64,000 nt of DNA. Origin: Cohaesibacter gelatinilyticus (GTDB taxonomy: Bacteria > Pseudomonadota > Alphaproteobacteria > Rhizobiales > Cohaesibacteraceae). Positions 1-8,546 of the stretch are shown here, in pieces (position 1 is the first letter of the stretch; each line of letters starts with the position of its first letter). The DNA lies in assembly GCF_900215605.1 (NCBI RefSeq), contig NZ_OBEL01000006.1:124001-188000 (forward strand), given 5' to 3'. Made by a program: the position numbers and the translations under genes. The notes beneath the pieces are model-generated. The model was not told where the DNA came from, ran no database searches, and worked only from the letters and a program-made list of their open reading frames with translations.

Positions 1-557
1 CACTTTTGACGATCTTCGATATTTTTAGTCTCAGGCGTTCGCAACATCAAGAAAGCGCGCAGAGCTTCCTTGATATCACTTTCACATTGAGTGGAATCAT
101 AGCCACTCTTCGGGACAGGGGGCAAGGTTTGATTGTCTGGCTGGTAGACTTTGCTTCTATCACGAATGAAAGAACAGAGAAGGCTTTGTGCTGGAATATA
201 GTGGCCCTCTGGATCTGCCAACGCGAGTTCCTTCAAAGCGAAAATTCCAGCTTCTCGTATAGAAAGTGCGCTGTCACTCAACATGGATGCAGCCTTCGCA
301 TAGCGATCTGCGAACTGGGCTTGTTGCGCTATATTACGTTGATCACTTGCAATTTTGGAGCGCCAGACAGCCAACCCCATACCAATGAGCGCCAGAGGCA
401 GAAGACCCCAGTTACGAACGATTGCAGACAAGCTTTCCTGACTCTCCAAACCGGCAGGCCAGGTGATACCAAAATCACCCAGAAAGAACCAAAGCAGCAC
501 AGCCAGCACAGAGCCAGCACCCAAAGCAAACGCCAATATCAAGCGGCCATCCATCAT
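1..557 (-). CDS. Membrane protein with the N-terminal module of alphaproteobacterial pentapeptide-repeat proteins (3' end outside window)
   Basis: An open frame on the minus strand runs from an ATG at 557 off the left edge without a stop. Two hydrophobic segments (about residues 5-27 and 47-63) are followed by a soluble helical part with the blocks DRYAKAASMLSD, IREAGIFALKEL and LCSFIRD. This layout (two membrane helices, then an R-x-x-K-A-x-x-ML and S-x-R-x-x-G-I-x-A-L-x-x-L region) is the usual start of alphaproteobacterial proteins that carry pentapeptide repeats further on; that is family knowledge, and the repeats themselves would lie outside the window. A GTG at 575 is an alternative start, but GGGGCG lies just before 557. 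The gene points away from the phage late genes, so it may be prophage cargo or part of the lysogeny region. Confidence 0.7.
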   Translation of the reverse strand, partial: MMDGRLILAFALGAGSVLAVLLWFFLGDFGITWPAGLESQESLSAIVRNWGLLPLALIGMGLAVWRSKIASDQRNIAQQAQFADRYAKAASMLSDSALSIREAGIFALKELALADPEGHYIPAQSLLCSFIRDRSKVYQPDNQTLPPVPKSGYDSTQCESDIKEALRAFLMLRTPETKNIEDRQK

Positions 558-706
558 CCAGTCGCCCCAAAACACAAAGAAACGCTAAGTTGCAGCTATA
601 GAGCAAACACACCCAATTCGCAATTAGGGCAGATCCCCGCAAATTCCAATCATCTGTTCAACCCGAAATCCGCAGCGTGTTGACCCGTCTGAGAAAAGGA
701 AAAGCT
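558..706. promoter_or_regulatory. Divergent intergenic region
   Basis: The 149 bp between the leftward membrane gene and the rightward phage genes should hold promoters for both directions. I see no clear -35/-10 pair or palindrome in it. Confidence 0.3.
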
Positions 707-1402
707 ATGTCTGAAAACATAACTGAAAAACTTTCACTCCTGGACATCGATGTCGTGGATTATGCAAGCGATGTGGCACATATGGCGGCCTTCAGCCTGA
801 TTGCCAAGGTGGCCGGGGTGGACGCGGAAGAAGGCCAGGACAAAGAGCGCTGGTACAGCCTGTATATGCTTCCGGCAGATACAGAAGCCCAAGACCAAGC
901 GGATGACCTTTATCAGTTGGCCAAATATGTCTGTCATCGACATGAGAATGTGTCTGGTGAGCAGCTATGGCGCAAAGCGGCTGAGTTGAACCTACACAAT
1001 CAGCCAGCATCGAGCTATTTTGACCAGGCATTCGAGATTTGCCTGGCTTACACGCTGTTTGCTCGCGTCTGTCGCCTTGTCTTCATTGATATCGAGATTG
1101 AGCAACGGGAAATTTCAGCCAAACTGCGACGCGCCACATCAAGCGAGCGCAAGCCAATTCCGGAAGAGGACCGGGCCATCACGATGGAAGAAGGACCGCT
1201 GGCGAAAGACCCTGTCTTTGAAGCTGCGGCAGACGCCATCAAGTCCATGCCAGCACCCAAAGCTCCGGCCCAGGCGAAAGAACCAACGCCGGACAATGAG
1301 CCGATGAGCATTGGCGAGCAACCGGTAAAGCACCAGGGCAAACCAAAGCGCGGCGGTGCACGGACACCTTCGATCCCTCGCACTCAAAAAGACAAGAATT
1401 GA
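707..1402 (+). CDS. Phage protein of unknown function upstream of the helicase
   Basis: A 231-residue protein starting at the ATG at 707, which has GAAAAGGAAA just upstream; the open frame reaches back to 677 but that start has no ribosome site. The first 150 residues look globular and helical. The last 80 are rich in Pro, Lys and Glu and end in a basic tail (KPKRGGAR), as in nucleic-acid-associated proteins. I recognise no family. It ends 8 bp before the helicase-like gene and reads the same way, so the two probably form one transcript and may act together in phage DNA replication; that is inferred from position only. Confidence 0.75.
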   Translation: MSENITEKLSLLDIDVVDYASDVAHMAAFSLIAKVAGVDAEEGQDKERWYSLYMLPADTEAQDQADDLYQLAKYVCHRHENVSGEQLWRKAAELNLHNQPASSYFDQAFEICLAYTLFARVCRLVFIDIEIEQREISAKLRRATSSERKPIPEEDRAITMEEGPLAKDPVFEAAADAIKSMPAPKAPAQAKEPTPDNEPMSIGEQPVKHQGKPKRGGARTPSIPRTQKDKN

Positions 1403-1410
1403 GGTGAAGC

Positions 1411-3255
1411 GTGAGTGCAGGCGCTGAAAGAATAAAAGATCTGGTTCAACCGGCAATAGACAGGGTGACAAATGTTGCCGGTCGGCGGCAGGCGGCTATC
1501 CCTGACCCGAAACCGGGCGGATATCGCAATGACGTGCCACCGGGAGACTGGGAGCCGGACGAACTGGGCTTGCCGCCAGATTGTCCGGTAGAGCCTTTGG
1601 GCATGGATGGCGATATCATCTATATGATCGATGCCATGGGGCAATTGGCAGCCGTTACTCCATCAAGCTTTGGACGCGGATATATTCAGCGCTTGTTCGC
1701 CAACAGGATCAACTATGCCTATTGGGCATGGCCGCAAAAGACCCTGAAAAGCAATGAGATTAAGAACTGGAATGGTGAACTAATCAAGGAAACCTTCTAT
1801 ACAGCTGCGGCGAATAAAGGCCTATGGAATGCTGTCGACAAGGTGCGCGGACTGGGAGCCTGGAAGGGTGAAGATGGCAAGCTGATCCTTCATTGTGGGG
1901 ATTGCCTTTGGATGAATGGTGAGCGGCACGAGACCGGCGAGGTGGGGGAGTTTTTCTATCCTCGACGGCCGCCCATCGGCAAACCGTGGCATGAAGAAAT
2001 CACTCTAGAGAACAATCCGGCCATCGATCTGTTTCGAAGCTTGAAGACCTGGAACTGGCAACGGCCAGACGTGGATCCATTTCTGTTTCTCGGCTGGCTT
2101 GGCGCTGCCATGATTGGCGGTGCCCTGGTGTGGCGTCCGTCCGTGTTTCTCGTTGGTGATATGGCTGTTGGCAAATCTACACTGCATGGTTTGATGGCCG
2201 AAATTCTGGGAAGCACTCTTGTCAAGTCGGCCGATGCATCTGCAGCCGGGATTTACTCGCGGGTTGGTAGCGGCTCTTTGCCTGTCGCCATTGATGAACT
2301 GGAAGCCACGGCCGATAACCGGAAAGTGTCGGCTGTTGTCGATCTGGCGCGTCTTGCCGCTAGCGGCGCTGCGAAGCTACGCGGGGCACAAGATCATTCC
2401 TCTGCTGAATTCAATGCCAGATCCTGCTTTCTCTTTTCTGCCATCAATCCACCACCAATGACACCGGCGGACAAATCCAGAATGGCGTTTCTCTCCATTG
2501 GCAAGCTCGACTTCAACAAAGCCAAGGCTCCTCCCCCATTGCCCCCACATGCGGGTGCGAAAATCCTGAGAAGACTGGCCGACCAGTGGGCACGTTTTGA
2601 TGAGACCTGGGACGCATATAGCCAAGTCCTCAAACAGGGTGGTCATGCAGGACGAGGGCAAGACACGTTTGGCACTTTGCTGGCATGCGCCCATTTGATG
2701 CTGGGGGATGACGGACTGGAAGACCTTGGCTATCGATCTGACGATTTGTCCGGTTGGTCTGAGCTTTTGGCTGCTGCAAACCTGAGTGAAAAAGAAACAT
2801 CCAGTGAGAACTGGAGAGATTGCCTTGAGCATTTGCTGACCAGCCGCGTGAACACCTGGCGCAATGGCAAACAGCATTCAATTGGAGCTGTGCTGGAAGC
2901 ATATCGAGATAGCAACAACACTTTCATGTCACTGAGCGAAACAAGAGAGATGCTGGCGCAAGTTGATCTTGGCTTTTTGCCAAAGGAAAAACGCAAAAAG
3001 ACAGACCAGTATGGCCAGCCCTATCTGGACCCCAACAGTGAATACCTTGCTATTCCAAACAAAGGCCCTGCCCTCAACGAACTGTTTGAAGGCGAGCGCT
3101 GGGCCAAAGAGGTTTGGGTCGATGCGCTACGGCAAGGGCCATCTGAGGTCATCAATTTCAGCAAAGAAGTCAACAAGATGAAGATTGGCGGCATTTCAAG
3201 GCGATGTACGCTCGTCAATCTGACCGCCTTTGATCAGCTATCGGAGGAAGGATGA
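1411..3255 (+). CDS. Phage primase/helicase-like P-loop ATPase
   Basis: A 614-residue protein with a GTG start preceded by GAGGTG (1401-1406). A Walker A motif GDMAVGKST lies at about residues 249-257 and a Walker B-like strand ending in IDELE at 294-298, followed by a sensor-type Asn in FSAINPPPM. The 240 residues before the ATPase contain no obvious metal-binding primase motif (HCGDC near 161 is the only Cys/His cluster). The overall plan is that of prophage SF3/DUF927-like helicases that work with a separate initiator. Probable role: unwinding at the phage origin. The motif-rich non-coding stretch directly downstream could be that origin. Confident as a phage ATPase, less so for the exact helicase class. 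Confidence 0.75.
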   Translation: MSAGAERIKDLVQPAIDRVTNVAGRRQAAIPDPKPGGYRNDVPPGDWEPDELGLPPDCPVEPLGMDGDIIYMIDAMGQLAAVTPSSFGRGYIQRLFANRINYAYWAWPQKTLKSNEIKNWNGELIKETFYTAAANKGLWNAVDKVRGLGAWKGEDGKLILHCGDCLWMNGERHETGEVGEFFYPRRPPIGKPWHEEITLENNPAIDLFRSLKTWNWQRPDVDPFLFLGWLGAAMIGGALVWRPSVFLVGDMAVGKSTLHGLMAEILGSTLVKSADASAAGIYSRVGSGSLPVAIDELEATADNRKVSAVVDLARLAASGAAKLRGAQDHSSAEFNARSCFLFSAINPPPMTPADKSRMAFLSIGKLDFNKAKAPPPLPPHAGAKILRRLADQWARFDETWDAYSQVLKQGGHAGRGQDTFGTLLACAHLMLGDDGLEDLGYRSDDLSGWSELLAAANLSEKETSSENWRDCLEHLLTSRVNTWRNGKQHSIGAVLEAYRDSNNTFMSLSETREMLAQVDLGFLPKEKRKKTDQYGQPYLDPNSEYLAIPNKGPALNELFEGERWAKEVWVDALRQGPSEVINFSKEVNKMKIGGISRRCTLVNLTAFDQLSEEG

Positions 3256-3822
3256 AACCCATCTAGTTCCTACTCCCCGACCCTCTTAGCCAAAAAATGA
3301 CGCCCCATGGAGATAACCAATGATCTCTAAAAAATTTATCTCTGTTTCCCAGACCCTTAACTGTCCAGATGGACCGCGCCACGTCACGGCTTTTGCAAGG
3401 GAGCAAAAGCCCTGCCGGGCTAGCGGACAGTTGACCAGGAGTGAACGGCCGTATGGTCAAACTTGCTGCGGAGCTGTCCCTGCTTCCTGACGGGTCCGGG
3501 GGCATTGGGGACACTAAAAGTTCCACGGGGGACACCTTGGGGACACCTAGTGTCCCCAAATTCAACAAATGAAATCAGACGATTAGTCCAAAAGTTCCAC
3601 GGGGACACCCAAATAGCCACACGTATGCGCTCGCGCACATACATACATATATACAGGTGTCCCTAGTGGAACTGTGGAACTATTCTTATAAACATATGAT
3701 TTCATTAATTTAATTTGGGGACACCAAAGGGGACACCAGCAAATATTGGTGGAACCCTTGTGTAAATCAGCGCTCTTTGCAGCTCTGCTCGTTTGAATAA
3801 AATATTGAGGTTTATCAAATAG
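3256..3822. other. 567-bp non-coding region with repeat motifs; candidate phage origin or packaging region
   Basis: No credible gene. The first half contains an inverted repeat AACTGTCC (3359-3366) / GGACAGTT (3425-3432) that encloses a perfect 9-bp hairpin GGCTTTTGC / GCAAAAGCC (3388-3396 and 3403-3411, loop AAGGGA). The second half contains the GGGGACAC/AGTTCCAC array described separately, then an AT-rich stretch at 3682-3716. Position between a replication ATPase and the terminase genes fits an origin, a pac/cos region, or both. Confidence 0.6.
3507..3755. repeat. Array of GGGGACAC and AGTTCCAC motifs (iteron-like)
   Basis: GGGGACAC occurs at 3507-3514, 3528-3535, 3539-3546, 3601-3608, 3717-3724 and 3729-3736, and inverted at 3550-3557 (with a 7/8 copy at 3657-3664). 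Copies 3539-3546 and 3550-3557 form a perfect palindrome around CTA. A second motif AGTTCCAC occurs at 3519-3526 and 3593-3600 and inverted as GTGGAACT at 3666-3673 and 3674-3681, with a GTGGAAC remnant at 3749-3755. In two places the composite AGTTCCAC(G)GGGGACACC is intact. Such clustered short repeats in both orientations are typical of binding arrays for an initiator, small terminase or repressor. Confidence 0.75.
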
Positions 3823-4452
3823 ATGAGTAGCGATGGCAATCAAATGGATCTGCTTCAGACAGATGAAAATGACGGGTATGAAGACGCGCCGACCGCGATT
3901 TTCCCGCCAACTCGGACAGAAAAGCGCGGTCCCGGTCGACCAAAAGGCGCAAAAAACAAGAAAACCGCCACCATTGAGAAGCTGTATCACTCCAAAGGCT
4001 ACCGAGATCCGCTGTTATTTCAGGGTGAGATCATGTCCAGTCATCCGCTGGATCTGCATCGTTGGTTCATCTTCATGCAGGCAGAAGCCCAAGGCGTAAA
4101 GCGAGACAAGGCGATCCAAGCTTTCAAGGATGGCAGGCTCAATGGCATCCCGAACATTGCCGAGATCGTGGCGATGCAGACCAAAGTTGCCGATCAGCTC
4201 ACGCCCTACCTCTACGGTAAGAAGCCTGTCCAGGAAGACAATGACGATGAAGGCAAGCTTCCAGTGCTGATGATCGATCTGGGAGAGGATAGCGTCACAG
4301 CAAATCAACCAGGTGAAGATGTGTTTTCAATCGGGATGCCAGAACCAAGCGAAAGCGAGGAAAATCAATCACTTAGCGAAGATCAATCAAACAAGTCTCA
4401 TGACACCATGTCTCATGAAACAGCTAACCTCATGAAAGATAAGGGAGAATAG
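3823..4452 (+). CDS. Terminase small subunit-like DNA-binding protein
   Basis: A 209-residue protein just upstream of the large terminase. Residues 35-48 (RGPGRPKGAKNKKT) are an AT-hook-like basic stretch typical of the start of some phage small terminases, followed by a YRDPL helix block. The last 70 residues are acidic and Ser-rich (GEDSVTANQPGED, SESEENQSLSED), likely disordered. Small terminases recognise the packaging site and load the large subunit. The call rests on position and on the GPGRPKG-x-KNK start, not on a full domain match. The ATG at 3823 has GAGG 12 bp upstream; a second ATG at 3844 is possible. The repeat array just upstream would be a natural binding target. Confidence 0.65.
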   Translation: MSSDGNQMDLLQTDENDGYEDAPTAIFPPTRTEKRGPGRPKGAKNKKTATIEKLYHSKGYRDPLLFQGEIMSSHPLDLHRWFIFMQAEAQGVKRDKAIQAFKDGRLNGIPNIAEIVAMQTKVADQLTPYLYGKKPVQEDNDDEGKLPVLMIDLGEDSVTANQPGEDVFSIGMPEPSESEENQSLSEDQSNKSHDTMSHETANLMKDKGE

Positions 4453-4766
4453 AGAATGTACCTACTGATAGAATATCAGCAGGAAGCCCCCCTTATTTTG
4501 AGGGGACCGGCAATTTTTGAAGGGCATCATTCTGGATCGATTGCCCCCCTCTGGATCTTGCTTGCTTTGGTTGCCACGACGAAAAGAATGGCAGAAATCC
4601 GCGAGCCTTCCCCGGAAACACCCCCCCACCCCCCATATAGGGGTGTTCTGCGACACACCGTTTTGGATTTTGAAACGGTTCGGATTTGGAAAAATCGCGT
4701 AACCCTCTGGTTCGGTCTGGGGGACGGGGGGCGCGTTTTCAGTCTCGATCTGAGAGGGGTCAGGGG
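4453..4766. other. 314-bp non-coding, C-rich region between terminase genes with two hairpins
   Basis: No supportable gene. A run of seven C, then A and six C (4621-4634), sits inside a perfect 8-bp stem AACACCCC (4617-4624) / GGGGTGTT (4640-4647). A second perfect 7-bp stem ACCGTTT (4657-4663) / AAACGGT (4673-4679) follows. GGGGGACGGGGGGCG at 4721-4735 adds G-rich sequence before the large terminase. It may hold a cos site or a control element; nothing here proves either. Confidence 0.45.
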
Positions 4767-6344
4767 ATGAGCTCAATTCCTTCACAGGATCATTTCAAGG
4801 ATCTGATCACCCCTTCTGACATCGATGTCCGGAAGCTGTTGCAGCAATATGAGATCGATGATGATTTTGATCCCTATCGCTATGTTCCTCCTGGTCCTGT
4901 TACACGAAATTTCATCCGCGACAGAATCATGTCCAAGTTTATCATGGGTCCGGTTGGTGGCGGCAAGACTGTTTCTTGCGCCTTTGCACGGATTATGGCC
5001 GCAACCTTCATGCCGCCTTGCAAAGATGGTGTAATCCGGGATCGCTTTGTGGTGGTTCGTGAGAGCTTCAGAGACGCCGAAAGAACGGTTTTGAACTCAT
5101 GGCTTCAGTGGTTCCCTAAAACCTATGCTGGTTCAACCTGGTCAGGAGGGAATGACAGACCCGCAAAGCATGTTCTGCGGTTCCGTTTGCCTTCAGGATA
5201 TCGAATTGAGGCTGAAACCATGTTCATCGGCATTGGTGATCAGTCCATTGAGGACATCTTGCGCGGATTGGAGATTTCAGGTGGATGGATGAATGAATCC
5301 GACACTCTGGCATCCAACGTGTTGCGTTACATCGAGCAGCGTACGGGCCGCTATCCCAAAAAAGAGGATCTGGCAGATCCGACCGCTCTCCGCGCCCGAA
5401 CGGTTCTTGGTGATTTCAACGCTCCGGACATGGATAATTGGACCTATGAGCAGCTAGTCGAGGATTGCGCCGAACACCGGCGCTTGTATCGTCAGCCCTC
5501 CGGACTATCACCCAATGCAGAAAACCTCTCCCGACTGGAGCCGAACTATTACCAGCTGATCGCAGCAGCTGAACCAGAATGGTATGTGCGCCGGTTCGTT
5601 CATAACGAATTTGGATATAGCCGTGAAGGCTTACCAGTCTATCGATCCTTCAACCAAACGCGCCATATCGGACCTAAGATCGATCCAGATCCTGATTTGC
5701 CCGTTCTTCTCGGAATGGATGCCGGGCTTAACCCTGCTGCTATTATCGGGCAGCCACGCACCAACGGCCAGCTTATCGTGATAGATGAACTTTGCCCTGG
5801 CGCTGGTGTCGGGGCTGATAGATTTGGCGATATGCTGAATGATCTTTTGGACCGGCGTTATGCAGATTGCCGCGACATTCGGGCCTGGGCAGATCCTGCT
5901 TCTCAGTATGGAGCTGATCGTGAAGGTGGCGAGTTAGCCTGGATTGATACCGTCACAGCCAAACTTGGCATTCCTGTCCGCATTCCTGCCAATGGCTCGA
6001 ACGAGTTAGGTTTGCGCATTGGAGCCGTAGAAGGTGAACTTACCAAAATGATCGATGGTGAAACACCGAGAATTCTCGTCTCAAAAAACTGCCCTATTCT
6101 CATCCGCGGCTTCATGTCCGGATATCGATATAAGAAAATCAAAGGTCAAGATGGGCTATATTCACTCACTCCAGACAAACAGAACGAATATTCCCACCCT
6201 CATGACGGGCTTCAATATTTGGTTCTCGGATATCGCGGCCGGCAAGCAGTAACCGGTACCAATTCCGAAAATAGCCGGCGCAACTCTGTGCCTTCTGCCG
6301 GCAAGAAAAAAGGGCGGCAAATCGACCCGCATAAATATTCATGA
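4767..6344 (+). CDS. Phage terminase large subunit
   Basis: A 525-residue protein starting at the ATG at 4767, preceded by GAGGGGTCAGGGG; the frame extends back to 4686 but without a ribosome site. Walker A is GPVGGGKT at residues 61-68. The region ISGGWMNESDT supplies the Walker B-like acidic pair, and a nuclease domain follows, with VLLGMDAG giving the first acidic residue of the RNase H-like fold and HPHDGLQYL close to the end carrying the last. This is the ATP-driven motor and nuclease that cuts concatemers and fills the prohead. Order terS-terL-portal supports the call. The stop overlaps the next start (ATGA). Confidence 0.92.
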   Translation: MSSIPSQDHFKDLITPSDIDVRKLLQQYEIDDDFDPYRYVPPGPVTRNFIRDRIMSKFIMGPVGGGKTVSCAFARIMAATFMPPCKDGVIRDRFVVVRESFRDAERTVLNSWLQWFPKTYAGSTWSGGNDRPAKHVLRFRLPSGYRIEAETMFIGIGDQSIEDILRGLEISGGWMNESDTLASNVLRYIEQRTGRYPKKEDLADPTALRARTVLGDFNAPDMDNWTYEQLVEDCAEHRRLYRQPSGLSPNAENLSRLEPNYYQLIAAAEPEWYVRRFVHNEFGYSREGLPVYRSFNQTRHIGPKIDPDPDLPVLLGMDAGLNPAAIIGQPRTNGQLIVIDELCPGAGVGADRFGDMLNDLLDRRYADCRDIRAWADPASQYGADREGGELAWIDTVTAKLGIPVRIPANGSNELGLRIGAVEGELTKMIDGETPRILVSKNCPILIRGFMSGYRYKKIKGQDGLYSLTPDKQNEYSHPHDGLQYLVLGYRGRQAVTGTNSENSRRNSVPSAGKKKGRQIDPHKYS

Positions 6345-6751
6345 AGCTGGTTTCTCCTGCCACTCAATATGACCTTGCCTGCTGCATGGGCCGTTGTCAG
6401 ATGATGGCCTGGCAGTGCGCAAAACTTCAGATCGAACATGGTGAAAGCTGGGTTTTGCGAACAGATGAGGGAGAAACGGTCGCTGTCGGGGGGCTGTGGC
6501 CCAATGAGGACGGAACGGCCGATGGTTGGTTCATGTGTACCAAATTAGCCCGAAAGCACCTGAAATTGATTGTCAGGCTCATTCGGTTGACCTTGCCTCG
6601 ATCTGCCTATCCTTCCATTGACGTGGTAGTCATCACCAAAGCCGGGGCGCGTATAGCCGAAATCTGCGGACTATCACGAACTGAAAACCGTGATGGAATG
6701 GAGATCTGGCGATATGGGCGCACTTTTCGGGGGCGGCAAGAGCAAGGATAA
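6341..6751 (+). CDS. Small phage protein, possible GNAT-like fold
   Basis: A 136-residue protein whose ATG overlaps the terminase stop by 4 bp, so it is translationally coupled. The block ETVAVGGLWPNEDGTADGW followed by a helix and IDVVVITKAGARIAEICGL resembles the strand-turn-helix core of acetyltransferase-like proteins that many podoviruses carry between terminase and portal, but no acetyl-CoA loop is clear. Function unknown; probably head assembly. It overlaps the next gene by 38 bp. Confidence 0.7.
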   Translation: MKLVSPATQYDLACCMGRCQMMAWQCAKLQIEHGESWVLRTDEGETVAVGGLWPNEDGTADGWFMCTKLARKHLKLIVRLIRLTLPRSAYPSIDVVVITKAGARIAEICGLSRTENRDGMEIWRYGRTFRGRQEQG

Positions 6752-6938
6752 CGGCGCTGTCGCGCTGCAAAAGAAGACTGCTGCTGAAAATCAGCGCCGC
6801 CAGCTTGCGGCAGTCGCAAAACAAAGCGCCGAAATTGATCAGGCACGCGCCAAATCCAAAGGCGGCGGCCGCAAAGCCCAAGGCAATCGCCTGCTTACCT
6901 ACATTGGCTCCACTTCTGGCCAAAGCACATTGGGGTAG
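6714..6938 (+). CDS. Small Lys/Gly-rich phage protein
   Basis: A 74-residue protein that starts with MGALFGGGKSKD, has a helical Gln/Ala/Lys-rich middle (ENQRRQLAAVAKQSAEIDQ) and ends in GRKAQGNRLLTYIGS. Similar short proteins often stand just before podovirus portal genes. I choose the ATG at 6714 because it gives this recognisable start; an ATG at 6690 is possible. It lies 3 bp before the portal gene and overlaps the preceding gene in another frame. Role unknown. Confidence 0.65.
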   Translation: MGALFGGGKSKDNGAVALQKKTAAENQRRQLAAVAKQSAEIDQARAKSKGGGRKAQGNRLLTYIGSTSGQSTLG

Positions 6939-6941
6939 GTC

Positions 6942-8546
6942 ATGGCAGGCAGCAAGCGGAAACCCAAGAATGAACCTGCACAAAAGAAGATTGCACAAGA
7001 AAGCTCATCGCTGAAAAGGCTGAAGCGTTTCAAGGCTATCGCTGAAAAAGAATTTCAGACCATGAAGCCTTTGCTGGATGAAGCATTTGACTATGCGATC
7101 CCCTTTCGCAAAGGATCATCTGATGGTACCGGCCAGAAGCGCGTCAACAAGGCTTTTGACCAAACTGCAATTGTTGGGGCCTTTCGTTTTGCCGGTCGTC
7201 TTTGGCAAGATTTTGTTTCCGAGGAAATGTTCACGCTTAAACCGGGCGATATCCTGCCAGACGATATCAAGAACCAACTCCGGCCAGAACTGGAAAAATA
7301 CACAACCATTCTGACCGCCATGTGTTCCAATGGTGAATTCGACCTGGCATTTCATGAAATGGGATTGGATTTGTCAGCCTCGACCGGCGCAATGTATGTG
7401 CAGCAAGGTGACAAAGATCTTCCAGCTCGTTTCCTGACAGTACCGATTGATGAGCTTCGTCTGCTTTGTGGGCCTCACGGGGATGTCATGGGCGTCTTCT
7501 GGGACCGGAAATGGCCGGTTTGGCATATTGAGGAGGAATTCGAGGACGAAAAATCCCGCTTTGGTGAAAAGCTGCAGGACAAGATCCAGAACAAACCAGA
7601 AGATGGAATCACTCTGACGGTTGCCACGCTTTACGACAAGAAATCCAAAGGCTGGATCACCTCGACATGGGTTGATTGCGATGACGTGATTTTCCGAGAG
7701 GAAAAGACCAGGACTAATCCTTGGATCACCCCGCGTTATTTCCGTGTTCCTGGCGAAACCTATGGTCGCGGTCCTGTCATGCTGGCGATGCCAAGCATCA
7801 AGACACTGAACACAGCACAAAGTCTGTCACTCCAATCAGCCGCTATTGCGCTCCTTGGGATCTGGACCGCCGTAGATGATGGTGTCTTCAATCCGGACAT
7901 GTCCGATATCGAGCCGGGCGCAATCTGGACCGTGGCCCGAAATGGTGGTGTTTTAGGGCCATCCATCCAGCGTATGCAGGATCCGCGCATCGATGTCAGC
8001 AATATCGTGCTGAACGATCTTCGCATGGCCGTGCAATCAACCATGATGGATCAAAGCTTGCCGCCAGACGGGGCATCAGTGCGATCAGCAACCGAGATCC
8101 TTGAGCGCGTCAAGCGATTGGCGTCTGATCATACAGGGGCTTTTGGTCGCCTGGTTTATGAGATCATCGTTCCGCTTGCCCGTCGTTTGCTGGAAATCGC
8201 TTCGAACCTCAATCTGATCGAATCCGGATTGAACATCGATCAGCTTCTTGTGCAGGTCAAAGTCTCGTCACCTATCGCAACATCCCGTGCAGCCCAACGC
8301 ATGGAAAAAATCGTCCAGTTTGTCGAGATATGCCTGGCTATCCTGCAAGAGCGGGCAAGCAATGTGGCCAAGCTCGAAGATGCTTTGGAACATATCGGCC
8401 ATGAGCTGGGCGTACCGTCCAGATTTGTTGTGACTGCTGAAGAGCGCGCAGAAATTCAGAAGCGGGAGCAAGAAATGGCTGCTATGGCGGCTGCAGCTCA
8501 AGCCATGGGCGAAAATGTGTCAGGTGTTGAGGGAGTGGCGGCATGA
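6942..8546 (+). CDS. Portal protein (podovirus head-to-tail connector)
   Basis: A 534-residue protein of the head-tail connector family (T7 gp8-like). Visible family features: the N-terminal helical LKRFKAIAEKEFQTMKPLLDEAFDY, the GQKRVNKAFDQTAI block with RFAGRLWQDF soon after, a mid-protein YGRGPVMLAMPSIKTLN segment that fits the channel-wall helix, and an Ala-rich C-terminus. Portals form a dodecamer at one capsid vertex through which DNA passes and to which the tail attaches. Length matches the family. It begins 3 bp after the preceding gene and overlaps the next by 4 bp. Confidence 0.93.
   Translation: MAGSKRKPKNEPAQKKIAQESSSLKRLKRFKAIAEKEFQTMKPLLDEAFDYAIPFRKGSSDGTGQKRVNKAFDQTAIVGAFRFAGRLWQDFVSEEMFTLKPGDILPDDIKNQLRPELEKYTTILTAMCSNGEFDLAFHEMGLDLSASTGAMYVQQGDKDLPARFLTVPIDELRLLCGPHGDVMGVFWDRKWPVWHIEEEFEDEKSRFGEKLQDKIQNKPEDGITLTVATLYDKKSKGWITSTWVDCDDVIFREEKTRTNPWITPRYFRVPGETYGRGPVMLAMPSIKTLNTAQSLSLQSAAIALLGIWTAVDDGVFNPDMSDIEPGAIWTVARNGGVLGPSIQRMQDPRIDVSNIVLNDLRMAVQSTMMDQSLPPDGASVRSATEILERVKRLASDHTGAFGRLVYEIIVPLARRLLEIASNLNLIESGLNIDQLLVQVKVSSPIATSRAAQRMEKIVQFVEICLAILQERASNVAKLEDALEHIGHELGVPSRFVVTAEERAEIQKREQEMAAMAAAAQAMGENVSGVEGVAA

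Noticed and set aside
6-683. Rightward 225-codon frame at the left edge
   Set aside because: No ribosome site, unnatural composition (long Gln/Thr/Lys/Pro stretch), and it is antisense to the convincing membrane-protein frame.
3263-3568. Leftward 101-codon frame in the repeat-motif region
   Set aside because: Its product mostly reflects the GGGGACAC motifs and shows no family; no start signal.
3507-3755. CRISPR array
   Set aside because: Motifs are only 8 bp, occur in both orientations and have irregular spacing; there are no unique spacers.
4456-4785. Frames on both strands between the terminase genes
   Set aside because: They overlap hairpins and homopolymer tracts, and the products look random.
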